Source: Paenibacillus sp. DMB5 (GTDB lineage Bacteria; Bacillota; Bacilli; Paenibacillales; Paenibacillaceae). Taken from it: DNA of 64,000 nucleotides. The translations under genes were made by a program, and so were the position numbers. Shown here piece after piece: positions 35,770 to 43,572 of the stretch. The notes under the pieces are model-generated. The model did no database searches and was not told the DNA's origin. It saw nothing but the letters and a program-made list of their open reading frames with translations. Location of the stretch: assembly GCF_001517085.1 (NCBI RefSeq), contig NZ_LRAC01000031.1, forward strand, positions 32,213 to 96,212. Direction: 5' to 3'. The stretch's first letter is position 1; each line of letters starts with the position of its first letter.

Positions 35770-35791
35770 CATTTATTGTCCGTCCGTTACA

Positions 35792-36070
35792 TTATTCGGC
35801 AATCGCCTTTTCAATCCACTGGTCACCGATCATCTGATCTTCGAAATCAGCGGTGTATGCTTCCATGCACTTGCAGATGAAGTCCTTGCGGCACACCGGG
35901 CATGGAGTTTTAAGCAGGCGGCTGATGTTCGTCATTTTCCATTCCGGATTCCGGCTGTAAAACGCGCGGCATTGTGTTCCGTCAGCAGTTTTGATAATAA
36001 ATTCGTACAAGCCCACTTTATCATTGCTGCTGGCTTTGGTCACGCTCGTAATTTTCGGTCTGTAAGACAT
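35792..36070 (-). CDS. Small hypothetical protein with a four-cysteine cluster
   Basis: 92 residues. KTPCPVCRKDFICKCMEAY has a C-x2-C-x5-C-x-C arrangement that could bind zinc. The first half is probably a small beta domain (YEFIIKTADGTQCRAFYSR). No family recognised. Three in-frame ATGs lie within 10 nt; MSYRPKIT was chosen because GGGTGATG precedes it. A terminator follows. Confidence 0.6.
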   Translation of the reverse strand: MSYRPKITSVTKASSNDKVGLYEFIIKTADGTQCRAFYSRNPEWKMTNISRLLKTPCPVCRKDFICKCMEAYTADFEDQMIGDQWIEKAIAE

Positions 36071-36258
36071 CTTCATCACCCATTATCTAAATTTTTGGTT
36101 CTGATAGCACACGTAGCTTTAACAAGTACTTAGACATAATAAAGATTTTTGGGGGTGATGTCAACCGAAGTACGCGCTGCCGCCGCCTATTTGTCCCGCC
36201 AACCAGACTTCCGTCTCTATTTAGCCATTTTTCCCAAAAATACAGCTTTATAGTCAAC

Positions 36259-36687
36259 TTAAACGATATTGAGCTCCACATCTATATTTCCGCGTGTTGC
36301 TTTGGAGTAAGGGCAGAATTCATGCGCCTTCTTGGCCAGGTCCTCAGCCTGGGAACGTTCAATGCCCGGCAGGCTGATGTCCAGTCTCACACCCAGCTTA
36401 AAGCCGCCGTCACTCTCATCCTTACCGATCAGCACATTGGAGGTAACCGTAACATCCTGAAGCTTAACGCCCTCTTTACGGGCAATATTGGCGAGCGCAC
36501 TCTCATAGCATGCCCCGTATCCTGCTGCAAACAGCTGCTCAGGGTTGGTACCGTTACCTCCGGGTCCGCCAAGCTCTTTAGGCATCTTCAGATCATGCTT
36601 GAGAACGCCGTCTGAGGATTCTACCGAACCTTCGCGTCCACCCTTAACCGTCGCTGTCGCTGTATACAAAGCTTTTAATGTGGTCAT
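36259..36687 (-). CDS. ohr: Organic hydroperoxide resistance protein, Ohr/OsmC family
   Basis: 142 residues, full family length. Both redox cysteines are present in GYGACYESAL (near 60) and HEFCPYSKATRGN (near 124), with the family motif GGPGGNGTNPEQLFAAGY. It reduces organic hydroperoxides in the cytoplasm. Divergent from the thiol peroxidase gene at 36861; both promoter regions contain an AATTAAA-type sequence like an OhrR site, but no ohrR is in the window. Confidence 0.93.
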   Translation of the reverse strand: MTTLKALYTATATVKGGREGSVESSDGVLKHDLKMPKELGGPGGNGTNPEQLFAAGYGACYESALANIARKEGVKLQDVTVTSNVLIGKDESDGGFKLGVRLDISLPGIERSQAEDLAKKAHEFCPYSKATRGNIDVELNIV

Positions 36688-36733
36688 CGTTAATCTACTC
36701 CTTTTTGGGAATCCATTTTTGACTTACACACAC

Positions 36734-36833
36734 TTAAAATTAAACTACAGGTATTTTTTGAAACGATGATACCGGTCTTGTCACAATCCTTACGCTTGCA
36801 TCTTAAAATATATAGTGTAAAATTAAATTGTGA
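36734..36833. promoter_or_regulatory. Divergent peroxide-gene promoter region with OhrR-like boxes
   Basis: Two similar sequences, TTAAAATTAAACTACAG (36734-36750) before ohr and TAAAATTAAATTGTGA (36818-36833) before the thiol peroxidase gene, resemble one arm of the OhrR operator. A plus-strand promoter TTGCAT (36796-36801), 16-nt spacer, TAAAAT (36818-36823) overlaps the second box. Confidence 0.4.
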
Positions 36834-36860
36834 TAAATTTATGTTCGGGAGGCCTGATTC

Positions 36861-37340
36861 ATGAGCATTTATGATTATGAAGCCAATACCCTGCGCGGCC
36901 AGGAAGAGTCGCTCTCCAAGTACAAAGGCAAGGTGCTGCTCGTCGTCAACACAGCCAGCAAATGCGGATTCACCCCCCAATATAAGGGTCTCCAGGAGGT
37001 CTACGATAAATTCAAGGACCGCGGCTTTGAGGTGCTCGGCTTTCCGAGCAATCAATTTGCCAGCCAGGAGCCTGGTGAGAGTGAGGATATCGCCGAGTTC
37101 TGCGAGATTAATTACGGGGTAACCTTCCCGATGTACGAAAAGGTCGATGTCAAAGGCGATAGCGCGCATCCGCTATTCAAGTATTTATCAAAAGAAGCAC
37201 CAGGCGTCCTGGGATCCAAAAGCGTCAAATGGAACTTCACCAAATTTCTCGTGGATCAGGAGGGCCGGGTGCTGAAGCGGTTCGCCCCTTCGACCACTCC
37301 TGACCAGATCGAAGCCGATATCGCCAAGCTGCTGGACTAG
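36861..37340 (+). CDS. Glutathione-peroxidase-family thiol peroxidase
   Basis: 159 residues, thioredoxin fold. The peroxidatic site NTASKCGFTPQYKGLQ carries cysteine rather than selenocysteine; the partner Gln and Trp-Asn are in FPSNQFASQEPG and VKWNFTKFLVD. Bacillus homologues (BsaA) reduce peroxides with thioredoxin-like donors. Ribosome site GGGAGG lies 8 nt before the ATG. A bidirectional terminator follows. Confidence 0.92.
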   Translation: MSIYDYEANTLRGQEESLSKYKGKVLLVVNTASKCGFTPQYKGLQEVYDKFKDRGFEVLGFPSNQFASQEPGESEDIAEFCEINYGVTFPMYEKVDVKGDSAHPLFKYLSKEAPGVLGSKSVKWNFTKFLVDQEGRVLKRFAPSTTPDQIEADIAKLLD

Positions 37341-37364
37341 TTCATTTTTATTTCTGGCCACACC

Positions 37365-37410
37365 AAAAAACTCCCTCACCCGGCAAAGGCCGGATACAGG
37401 GAGTTTTTTT
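37365..37410. terminator. Bidirectional intrinsic terminator
   Basis: AAAAAACTCCCT...AGGGAGTTTTTTT flanking an inner CCGG/CCGG hairpin. It separates convergent genes ending at 37340 and 37421. Confidence 0.85.
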
Positions 37411-37420
37411 CATAATACAG

Positions 37421-37783
37421 TTACCATTTCATAAGGACAGCAACGATAGCCAGCAGGGCAGGTACAGCTTGAATATACAAAATGGATCTTTTGGCTGTCA
37501 GGCTGCCGACAATTCCGGCAATCAGCACGCAGCTGAGAAAAAATAGCTGGATATGCCGGCCTACAGCGGCATCCGGATAGAAAATTCCCCAGATCAGCCC
37601 CGCTGCCAGAAATCCGTTATACAGTCCCTGGTTAAAAGCGAGCCCCTTCGAATCCTGCGCTACCTGAGCTGTGGTGCCGAATGCCTTCTGCCCCTTCGGT
37701 GTCGCCCAAAGGAACATTTCCAGATAGAGTATGTAGATATGCAGTAAGGCAATAATCGCAACCAGAACTACACTTATTGTCAT
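37421..37783 (-). CDS. DUF1304 family integral membrane protein
   Basis: 120 residues, four predicted helices. YLEMFLWATPKGQKAFGT and NQGLYNGFLAAGLIWG are the family's conserved blocks. Function unknown. GAGGGGA lies before ATG 37783; the longer frame (11 codons) would place the ribosome site inside the coding part. Confidence 0.85.
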   Translation of the reverse strand: MTISVVLVAIIALLHIYILYLEMFLWATPKGQKAFGTTAQVAQDSKGLAFNQGLYNGFLAAGLIWGIFYPDAAVGRHIQLFFLSCVLIAGIVGSLTAKRSILYIQAVPALLAIVAVLMKW

Positions 37784-38047
37784 GTGATTCCCCTCCGCGG
37801 TTAATTGTATGACCATTATATCACTAACAATATTATTTTACACAATTAATTCACATCATTCTATATCTCTACATCTCAAGTCTCTTAGATTCTTCCATGA
37901 GATAGGCTGAATCCCACTGCAGATTCCTCACACAATTCAGAAGCTACGATTATTAAGATAAAAACTTGAAGCAAACAACCGCTTATTGCTAATATTGGGT
38001 CATATGGTATTAGTTTCATCAAAAAGAACATTATAAGGAGTCCTTTA

Positions 38048-38503
38048 ATGAAAAATCGGCGGTTTACTATTATTGCTACTGCTCTGGTGCTCGTAGTTTT
38101 GGGATTCGGATTGTTCCTATACTTTAATCATTCCTCAACTTTCGATGAAGCTATAAGAAAGTCATTCAATTTAAATAAGGTTAGCGAAATAGAAATTATT
38201 CAGATAGACGGCCCGGATGAAAAGAGTGTAACCATAACTGATTCAAAAACAATCAACAAAATCATGTTAGTGTTTTCTGAATTGAAGTTGAAAAAGGATT
38301 CTTTTTCAGATATTGAGTTTGACCATTCTTATTGGATTACAGTAAAGGGAGAAAACAATCAAAACGCAGCTGGAATCACTTTATATGACAATCATTATTT
38401 AAATTTATTTCTGTATAACTTAGATACTTCAAAAAATCAGTCATTATCTTACAAAATAACAAATGATTTTGCTCTTCAATTAATAACAGAGTTATTCAAT
38501 TGA
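38048..38503 (+). CDS. AT-rich hypothetical membrane-anchored protein
   Basis: 151 residues. One N-terminal helix (FTIIATALVLVVLGFGLFLYF) and a small outside domain (VSEIEIIQIDGPDEKSVTITD, HSYWITVKGENN) like that of short Bacillus lipoprotein-like proteins, though no lipobox cysteine is present. AAGGAG precedes the ATG. Its base composition is clearly more AT-rich than all neighbours, suggesting recent acquisition. No family recognised. Confidence 0.65.
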   Translation: MKNRRFTIIATALVLVVLGFGLFLYFNHSSTFDEAIRKSFNLNKVSEIEIIQIDGPDEKSVTITDSKTINKIMLVFSELKLKKDSFSDIEFDHSYWITVKGENNQNAAGITLYDNHYLNLFLYNLDTSKNQSLSYKITNDFALQLITELFN

Positions 38504-38572
38504 AAAGCCCGAAGTCATCAGCTGTTAGGATTAGGAAGCGTTCCTTTGAATAAAAGTAGTCCTGCTTAGAGA

Positions 38573-38959
38573 TTACTCAACCAGCCACGCCTTAGCCTCC
38601 TCCGGATCGCTATAATATTGAATCGGAACCGTAAATTGCCCAGCCTGCTTCCGCAAATACCTGTGGAGCCGGTGTCTGCTGAAATAATCCCCGACGATCG
38701 CCACCTTTATGATATGGGACTCCAGCCTGGCCAGATTGCCTGCAAATTCAAGCATTACTTCCTTCGTAAGCCGTGTTTCGTAAAAATCCACCCATACAGC
38801 AAGACGTCTAATCTGCCCTAAAATAAAAGCTTCCTCCGCTTTCATTAAATTGAACAAAGATTCGCTATTGGAGTGGAAGCTGCCGTATTTCAAACAGTGT
38901 ATTTCTCCGCCCTTGTAGTGATACGGGAAAATGGAACCTCCAGGAGATTTGACGATCAT
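38573..38959 (-). CDS. Hypothetical cytoplasmic protein
   Basis: 128 residues, no membrane segment. SRLTKEVMLEFAGNLARL-like helix and IIKVAIVGDYFSRHRLHRYLRK suggest a small alpha/beta fold of STAS type, with a C-terminal PEEAKAWL common to STAS-like proteins; this is a guess from pattern. The start ATG has GGAGGG 8 nt upstream, which rules out the TTG six codons earlier. Confidence 0.6.
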   Translation of the reverse strand: MIVKSPGGSIFPYHYKGGEIHCLKYGSFHSNSESLFNLMKAEEAFILGQIRRLAVWVDFYETRLTKEVMLEFAGNLARLESHIIKVAIVGDYFSRHRLHRYLRKQAGQFTVPIQYYSDPEEAKAWLVE

Positions 38960-38999
38960 CCGAATATCCCTCCACAAATTTTGTCCATAAGGTTATAGT

Positions 39000-39043
39000 A
39001 AAAAAACAGGGCAGCAACTCTCGTCTAGAGAATTACTGCCCTG
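39000..39043 (-). terminator. Intrinsic terminator after tRNA-Leu (copy 1)
   Basis: CAGGGCAG...CTGCCCTG hairpin with an inner CTCTCGTCTAGAGAA part, followed on the minus strand by TTTTTTT. Confidence 0.8.
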
Positions 39044-39069
39044 TTGTTTGTTCTGTTCAAAAATATGAT

Positions 39070-39151
39070 GCGGTAGAGAGGACTCGAACCTCCACGAGCG
39101 TACGCCCACTACCCCCTCAAGATAGCGTGTCTGCCATTCCACCACTACCGC
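39070..39151 (-). tRNA. tRNA-Leu (GAG), copy 1
   Basis: 82 nt on the minus strand, with acceptor stem GCGGTAG/CTACCGC, an anticodon loop TTGAGGG (anticodon GAG), a long variable arm and GGTTCGAGTCC T-arm: a class II leucine tRNA. It differs by one base from the copy at 53864-53945. No CCA is encoded. Confidence 0.95.
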
Positions 39152-39236
39152 GCGGTGTGTTTCAAAAACTAAAGCTTTGTCTGAGGCCAACATTCAATAT
39201 TATAAACCGTTGTGCAGCAATTGTAAAGATAGCCTG

Positions 39237-39602
39237 TCAGGAATTTTCTTCATCCTGTTTCTGCCTGCGGTATCGGGTAAACGCTATGTACTCCTTGATA
39301 AATTCCTGCTCCTTGGGCAGCAGCTCTTCACTTTGGCAACTCAGTTGCCTCATTTGGGCAGAAAAATACGCTTCTCCTTCTTCACGTACTCCATCAACCG
39401 TGGATTTGCCCAGAATCAGCCAATCCAGGCTGACATGAAAAAATTCAGCGATGTTGATCAGATGCTGAGTCCCCGGCGTAGACTTTCCGCGCTTCCAGTC
39501 CCCAAAATTACCTGAGCTGATATGAAGATGCTCATAAAAATACTTTTTCGTAATTCCCCTCTGCTTGATCAGATATTCAATCCGCTCATATATCGACTGC
39601 AT
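39237..39602 (-). CDS. XRE-family transcriptional regulator
   Basis: 121 residues. HTH_3 domain at about 8-62 (IKQRGITKKYFYEHLHISSGNFGDWKRG) and a C-terminal helical tail (QSEELLPKEQEFIKEYIAFTRYRR). GGAGGT lies before the ATG chosen; the GTG start six codons earlier would contain that site. Divergent from the small HTH gene at 39745. TGACGTAAAAA repeats between them are its likely operator. Confidence 0.8.
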   Translation of the reverse strand: MQSIYERIEYLIKQRGITKKYFYEHLHISSGNFGDWKRGKSTPGTQHLINIAEFFHVSLDWLILGKSTVDGVREEGEAYFSAQMRQLSCQSEELLPKEQEFIKEYIAFTRYRRQKQDEENS

Positions 39603-39628
39603 CGGACCCGCTACCTCCACAACATTTT

Positions 39629-39680
39629 TTGACGTAAAAACGTTATTTTTATTGTAAAATGACGTAAAAAAGTGTATAAT
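39629..39680 (+). promoter_or_regulatory. Promoter with TGACGTAAAAA direct repeats (XRE operator)
   Basis: TTGTAA (39652-39657), 17-nt spacer and TATAAT (39675-39680) form a strong plus-strand promoter. TGACGTAAAAA occurs at 39630-39640 and again at 39660-39670, the latter inside the spacer. This is the layout of a repressor operator. Confidence 0.6.
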
Positions 39681-39744
39681 TGGTTATTATCAGTTCCAAA
39701 CGATTATATCATACGGCTGGATGGTCGATAAGAGGTGAAGCCTG

Positions 39745-39942
39745 TTGAACAGCAAGCGTCCTGTGACCCCCTATGGCTGGGCGATCAAACAGAGGCTGAC
39801 GGAATTACAGCTTGATCAGAAAAAATTCTGCGAGCTGCACGGAATTCCGCCATACCGCCTGTCCAATCTGATACATGGTACACGGAAAGCCGAGCGCTAC
39901 CGGCGTCAAGTATCCGAGCTTCTGAATCTGCCTCCATCTTGA
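39745..39942 (+). CDS. Small Cro-like HTH protein
   Basis: 65 residues, essentially one helix-turn-helix domain (AIKQRLTELQLDQKKFCELHGIPPYRLSNLIHG). TTG start with GAGGTG 7 nt upstream. It is transcribed from the operator-bearing promoter and is divergent from an XRE regulator, like a CI/Cro switch pair. The PAS gene follows 35 nt later. Confidence 0.7.
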   Translation: MNSKRPVTPYGWAIKQRLTELQLDQKKFCELHGIPPYRLSNLIHGTRKAERYRRQVSELLNLPPS

Positions 39943-39977
39943 CTACCTATCCTGCAAGCACTCAAGGAGCGATAATC

Positions 39978-40607
39978 TTGCCATTAAGCTTATCTATATC
40001 CCTTACTTCTTCTCTTAACACGCTGACACATAAAGCTCTGGTTATAGACAGAAGCGGAATCATCCTGTTTATTAATGATCATTATAACGCATATTTGGAG
40101 CATTGGGGGCTGTCTTCGGCCATAAGCATGACGGGCAGCCATTATCTGGAGCTGTTTGAAGAATGGATCGCTATTCCTGTTCAGCTGACAGCATTGGATA
40201 ATGCGGTGCAGCATGTCCTTCAGGGCGGACGCCTGATTTCCAGCTCCGAATTCATAATGCACATTCCTGATCAGCCTGACCGCGTATTCAGTCTGGACGC
40301 TTTTCCGCTATTTACAGAGCGCTCTTGCGGCATTCAGTCCCTTATTCTCTCCCTTCACGACAAGGGACCCGCTAAACCGCGCCAGCATGAGCATGTCCGC
40401 AGCTGTCATCCTCTGCGTCCCCGCCGTATTTCCGGCAGTCTTGTACCCATTTGCGCTTCCTGCAAATCAGTCCGCGGCAGCAAGGAGGAATGGATCACGG
40501 TTGAGCGCTTCCTTCAGCTTCAGCTCTCACTGCAGTTTACCCATGATATATGCCCGGATTGTATACGCCAGCTCTATCCGAAATACGCCGGGGTTCTCAA
40601 CCAGTAG
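39978..40607 (+). CDS. PAS-domain protein with a C-terminal CxxC...CxxC tail
   Basis: 209 residues. A PAS-like sensor domain (about 20-125: ALVIDRSGIILFINDHYNAYL) and a tail PICASCKSVRGSKEEW... HDICPDCIRQLYP. The same tail occurs at the C-terminus of many bacterial PAS/response-regulator proteins and may bind a metal through two CxxC pairs. No kinase or output domain is attached. Start: TTG with AAGGAG 8 nt upstream; a TTG overlapping the previous stop is the alternative. The 3' end overlaps the convergent PucR-like gene by 11 nt. Confidence 0.65.
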   Translation: MPLSLSISLTSSLNTLTHKALVIDRSGIILFINDHYNAYLEHWGLSSAISMTGSHYLELFEEWIAIPVQLTALDNAVQHVLQGGRLISSSEFIMHIPDQPDRVFSLDAFPLFTERSCGIQSLILSLHDKGPAKPRQHEHVRSCHPLRPRRISGSLVPICASCKSVRGSKEEWITVERFLQLQLSLQFTHDICPDCIRQLYPKYAGVLNQ

Positions 40608-40977
40608 TTCTACTATTTATATGTTTACAATAAGGCTCATTTGCCTCAAGCAGGCGCCGGAACAGAAAGACCATATTCAGCAGCAGCAGGTTTTCAGATT
40701 CTCTTAGTGAAATACCGAGCTGCCGCTCCAGCTTCTCAAGCCGGTATGCTGCCGTGTTGCGGTGGATGTACAGCCGGGAGGACATTTCATTCATGTGGCC
40801 GTTGCAGGACGCATACGTTTCCAGCGTCAGCAAGAGTTCAGGATCATACCCGTCTCCTGCCAGCAGGCTGCCAAGATAACGGTCGACGTATAGCCGCATC
40901 TGTTCTCTGGGAATCCCCCGGACAAGCAGCATAAGCTCTTGTTGAACGGCGGATAATCCGCCGGCTGTTGCCATCAT
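40597..40977 (-). CDS. Miniature PucR-type regulator (C-terminal HTH domain only)
   Basis: 126 residues. LTLETYASCNGHMNEMSSRLYIHRNTAAYRLEKLERQLG is the HTH_30 DNA-binding domain found at the end of PucR/CdaR regulators, which normally carry another 300-400 residues. AAGGAGGG lies 6 nt before the ATG, so this is a complete small gene and not a broken end. Distal to the allantoinase gene on the same strand, consistent with a role in purine/amide catabolism. Confidence 0.75.
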   Translation of the reverse strand: MMATAGGLSAVQQELMLLVRGIPREQMRLYVDRYLGSLLAGDGYDPELLLTLETYASCNGHMNEMSSRLYIHRNTAAYRLEKLERQLGISLRESENLLLLNMVFLFRRLLEANEPYCKHINSRTTG

Positions 40978-41024
40978 CGCTTTCCCTCCTTCGAATGGTC
41001 CCGTGCCGTTTACCCTCAGCCTGA

Positions 41025-42424
41025 TTACAGGCTTATATTCATAGCACCCGAATAGACTGCCCCCAGCTCCCTGCCGTTACCTGGATTTAGAAGCCCTTCG
41101 CTGTCGTTATACATTATCCGTCCCCGCAGCAGTGTCTTTTTAACCTTACACCCGAACGGGCGGCCGATATACGGCGAAGTCCGGTGCTGCTGATAGAGGT
41201 CCGATGCCTGCAGTGTATATGAGGTATTAAGATCGACAACTGCAAGATCGGCGTCGCAGCCTATTGCGATGCGCCCCTTCACTGGATCCAGCCCAAACCG
41301 CTCCGCGGGAGCCCCTGACAGCAGACGTGCCAGCTGCGGCAGCGGAATACCCCGTTTTAGATGTCCCTCATCCAGCATCAGCTCAAGGGTACTCTGTACT
41401 CCCGCGATGCCGCCCCAGGCCTCGAACATATCCGTACCGGTCTTCAGCTCTGCCGGGCAGGGCGAATGATCGGAAGCCAGGAAATCGAACCAGCCTTCCT
41501 GTAATTTATTCCACAACTTGTCCTGCTCTTCCGCATTACGCAGGGGAGGCGCACATTTAGCAACCGCGCCCATGGCCGCGAAATCGCTGTCGGTCAGACA
41601 AAGGTAATGGGGGCAGGTTTCCAGTGTCACATCGAGTCCCGAATTCCGGGCCTCCCGGATGCGTTCCGCAGTAGCCCCGCTGCTGATGTGAACAAAATGC
41701 AGACGGCATCCGCTTTCGGCTGCATAACGCAGCGCCGTCTCCACCGCCTCCACCTCCGCTGCTATGGGACGGGAGGCGGTATAGCTCTCAGCACCGAGAT
41801 GCCCCTGGCTGCGGGCTTCCCGGGTTAAGCGTGCTACAATGGGCTCATGCTCCGCATGGAGTGCCAGCACCTTTCCCGTCTCAGCGATAATCCGCATCCC
41901 TTCTTTGAGGGTACGGTCGTCCGAACGGCGGAACGCTTCCTTATCCTTGTCACCCGGAGAGGACATGAATGCCTTGAATCCGATCACTCCCGCCTGTGCC
42001 AGCAGAGGCAGGTCCTTAAGATGGCCGGGCATTAACCCGCCCCAGAAGCCGTAATCGGCATACGTTCTGCCCGAAGCACACTCTCTCTTCTGCTGAAGTG
42101 CGCCGAGGGTAACGGTTGGAGGAATGCCATTGAGCGGCATATCCAAAAAGCAGGTTCCCCCGCCGCTGCAAGTGCAGCCGACCCCGTCCGGAATCCTTCC
42201 CAGGAGCCTAGTCCCGGTTCATTGAAATGCACGTGCGAGTCGATTACACCCGGCATCACGGTCAACCCCCGGGCATCCACCACAGCGGCCCCAGCCGGAT
42301 CGATATTCTCTGAGATTTCAGAAATTACACCATTTACAATGCCAATATCCTTGCGCTCTACGGCTGATTCTGTAACGATATGTCCCCCGGTGATAACGAG
42401 ATCATATGAAGTCGCGGATTCCAT
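41025..42424 (-). pseudogene. allB: Allantoinase-like cyclic amidohydrolase, disrupted by a one-base frameshift
   Basis: Two frames together make one full ~466-residue enzyme of the allantoinase/dihydropyrimidinase family. The first frame has the HxH metal site IDSHVHFNEPG and runs off at ALAAAGEP. The second resumes at MDMPLNGIPPT, where the family reads GGTCFLDMPLN. The G-run at 42157-42161 is one base short. The second part carries the carbamylated-lysine site GFKAFMS, ALHAEHE, FVHISS and the catalytic Asp in ASDHSPC. It would open allantoin or a related cyclic amide. It lies 51 nt after the DUF6282 amidohydrolase gene in the importer operon. A sequence error is possible. Confidence 0.8.
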
Positions 42425-42475
42425 GCCCTCTCTCCTCCTGTTCTTGCTGACTGTAACCGTTCATACCACGGAACT

Positions 42476-43531
42476 CTACGATTGGATACCGATCAGCCTT
42501 GCCGGATTGGTGGCTACCATCCGGTATATATCATCCGGGGAGAACTGATAATCCAGCATGCTGGCAATCATTGTCCTCATCCCCTGTACCGGTGTTGACG
42601 CCGCGCGGATGCCGTAATCGGTGCCTAGCACGAACTGGTCGATCCCGACTTCACGGATCGTCTTCATCCACTTTGTCGCATTTGAGAAGCGCCCGAGCTC
42701 CGCACCCATATCCATGTATTCCCGCTCCACATAATAATGTGTCCGGGGAACATCAGGATACAGCCAGTCCACAAGACAGGCCTCCAGAAAAGCGCCTCTG
42801 GCCGCCGCCGCTTTCTGCTCATCTATAGTCATCTGGCCGCGCACCGGATGGGCAATCAGCACCTTGGCAATACCGTATTGCTCAGCTAGATCCAGCAGAC
42901 GGAGCGCCTCCGGGACAGATACATGACCCGTGTTCAGATATACCTCCGGATGTTCAGCGACCATACTCAGAATTTCGTCCAACGCTTCCGGAACAGGTCC
43001 TTCCAGCGGGATTGATGTCGCCACAGGCAGCTCTTTCTCTGCAAACTCCGGAAAAGCGTCCTTGAACGGAACCAGCTTGCCGCCAATAAGTGTTGACTCC
43101 CGTTCTGCAGAATGGCGGGTACAATGCGATCCGAAGCTGATGAAGCGGCAGCCCTCCTCCATGTGCAGCGCAGTTTTCACAGAACGCGGGTTCATGCCGC
43201 CATGGCAGGAATTCATCAGATAGCCTCCATACGTATGAATGCCTGGCACATGCCGGTTTACAACCCAAGCCATTCCTGAAGCCCAGCCAAAAACATCATA
43301 ATAGACAATGCTTTTCATGCCTGCAGCAGCGGCTTCCTGCGCCACCTGGATTGGATCAAGATGCCCGGGATTGGAGTTCAGCACAGGACCGGCGTGCACA
43401 TGACTGTCAATGGCACCGATCAGCAGCTCATCCGGCAGCTCCATTGACCTGCGGTAAAAGGATTCATTCCATCGCGAACGGTCGGGTGTCCGCAGCTGCG
43501 GCTGTTCCTGATTGTAATTGTTATTTAGCAT
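42476..43531 (-). CDS. DUF6282-type amidohydrolase-superfamily protein
   Basis: 351 residues. GAIDSHVHAGP (HxH metal ligands, near 40) and later histidines in VLIAHPVRGQMT and the Asp in VLGTDYGIRA fit a TIM-barrel metal-dependent hydrolase. HCTRHSAERESTLIGG and NTGHVSVPEALRLLDL match the DUF6282 branch. Substrate unknown, probably a cyclic or acyl amide given the neighbours. GGAGGG precedes the ATG. It is 41 nt after the importer permease genes, in one operon with allB. Confidence 0.72.
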   Translation of the reverse strand: MLNNNYNQEQPQLRTPDRSRWNESFYRRSMELPDELLIGAIDSHVHAGPVLNSNPGHLDPIQVAQEAAAAGMKSIVYYDVFGWASGMAWVVNRHVPGIHTYGGYLMNSCHGGMNPRSVKTALHMEEGCRFISFGSHCTRHSAERESTLIGGKLVPFKDAFPEFAEKELPVATSIPLEGPVPEALDEILSMVAEHPEVYLNTGHVSVPEALRLLDLAEQYGIAKVLIAHPVRGQMTIDEQKAAAARGAFLEACLVDWLYPDVPRTHYYVEREYMDMGAELGRFSNATKWMKTIREVGIDQFVLGTDYGIRAASTPVQGMRTMIASMLDYQFSPDDIYRMVATNPARLIGIQS

Positions 43532-43572
43532 AATATCCCTCCAATAGTGTGAAGTTATAGCGGCTATGCGGT

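Noticed and set aside
38993..39193. Short frame reading VVEWQTRYLEGVVGV
   Set aside because: It is a translation of the tRNA-Leu gene, a common false annotation; the same applies to 53802-54017 over the second tRNA-Leu and tRNA-Glu.
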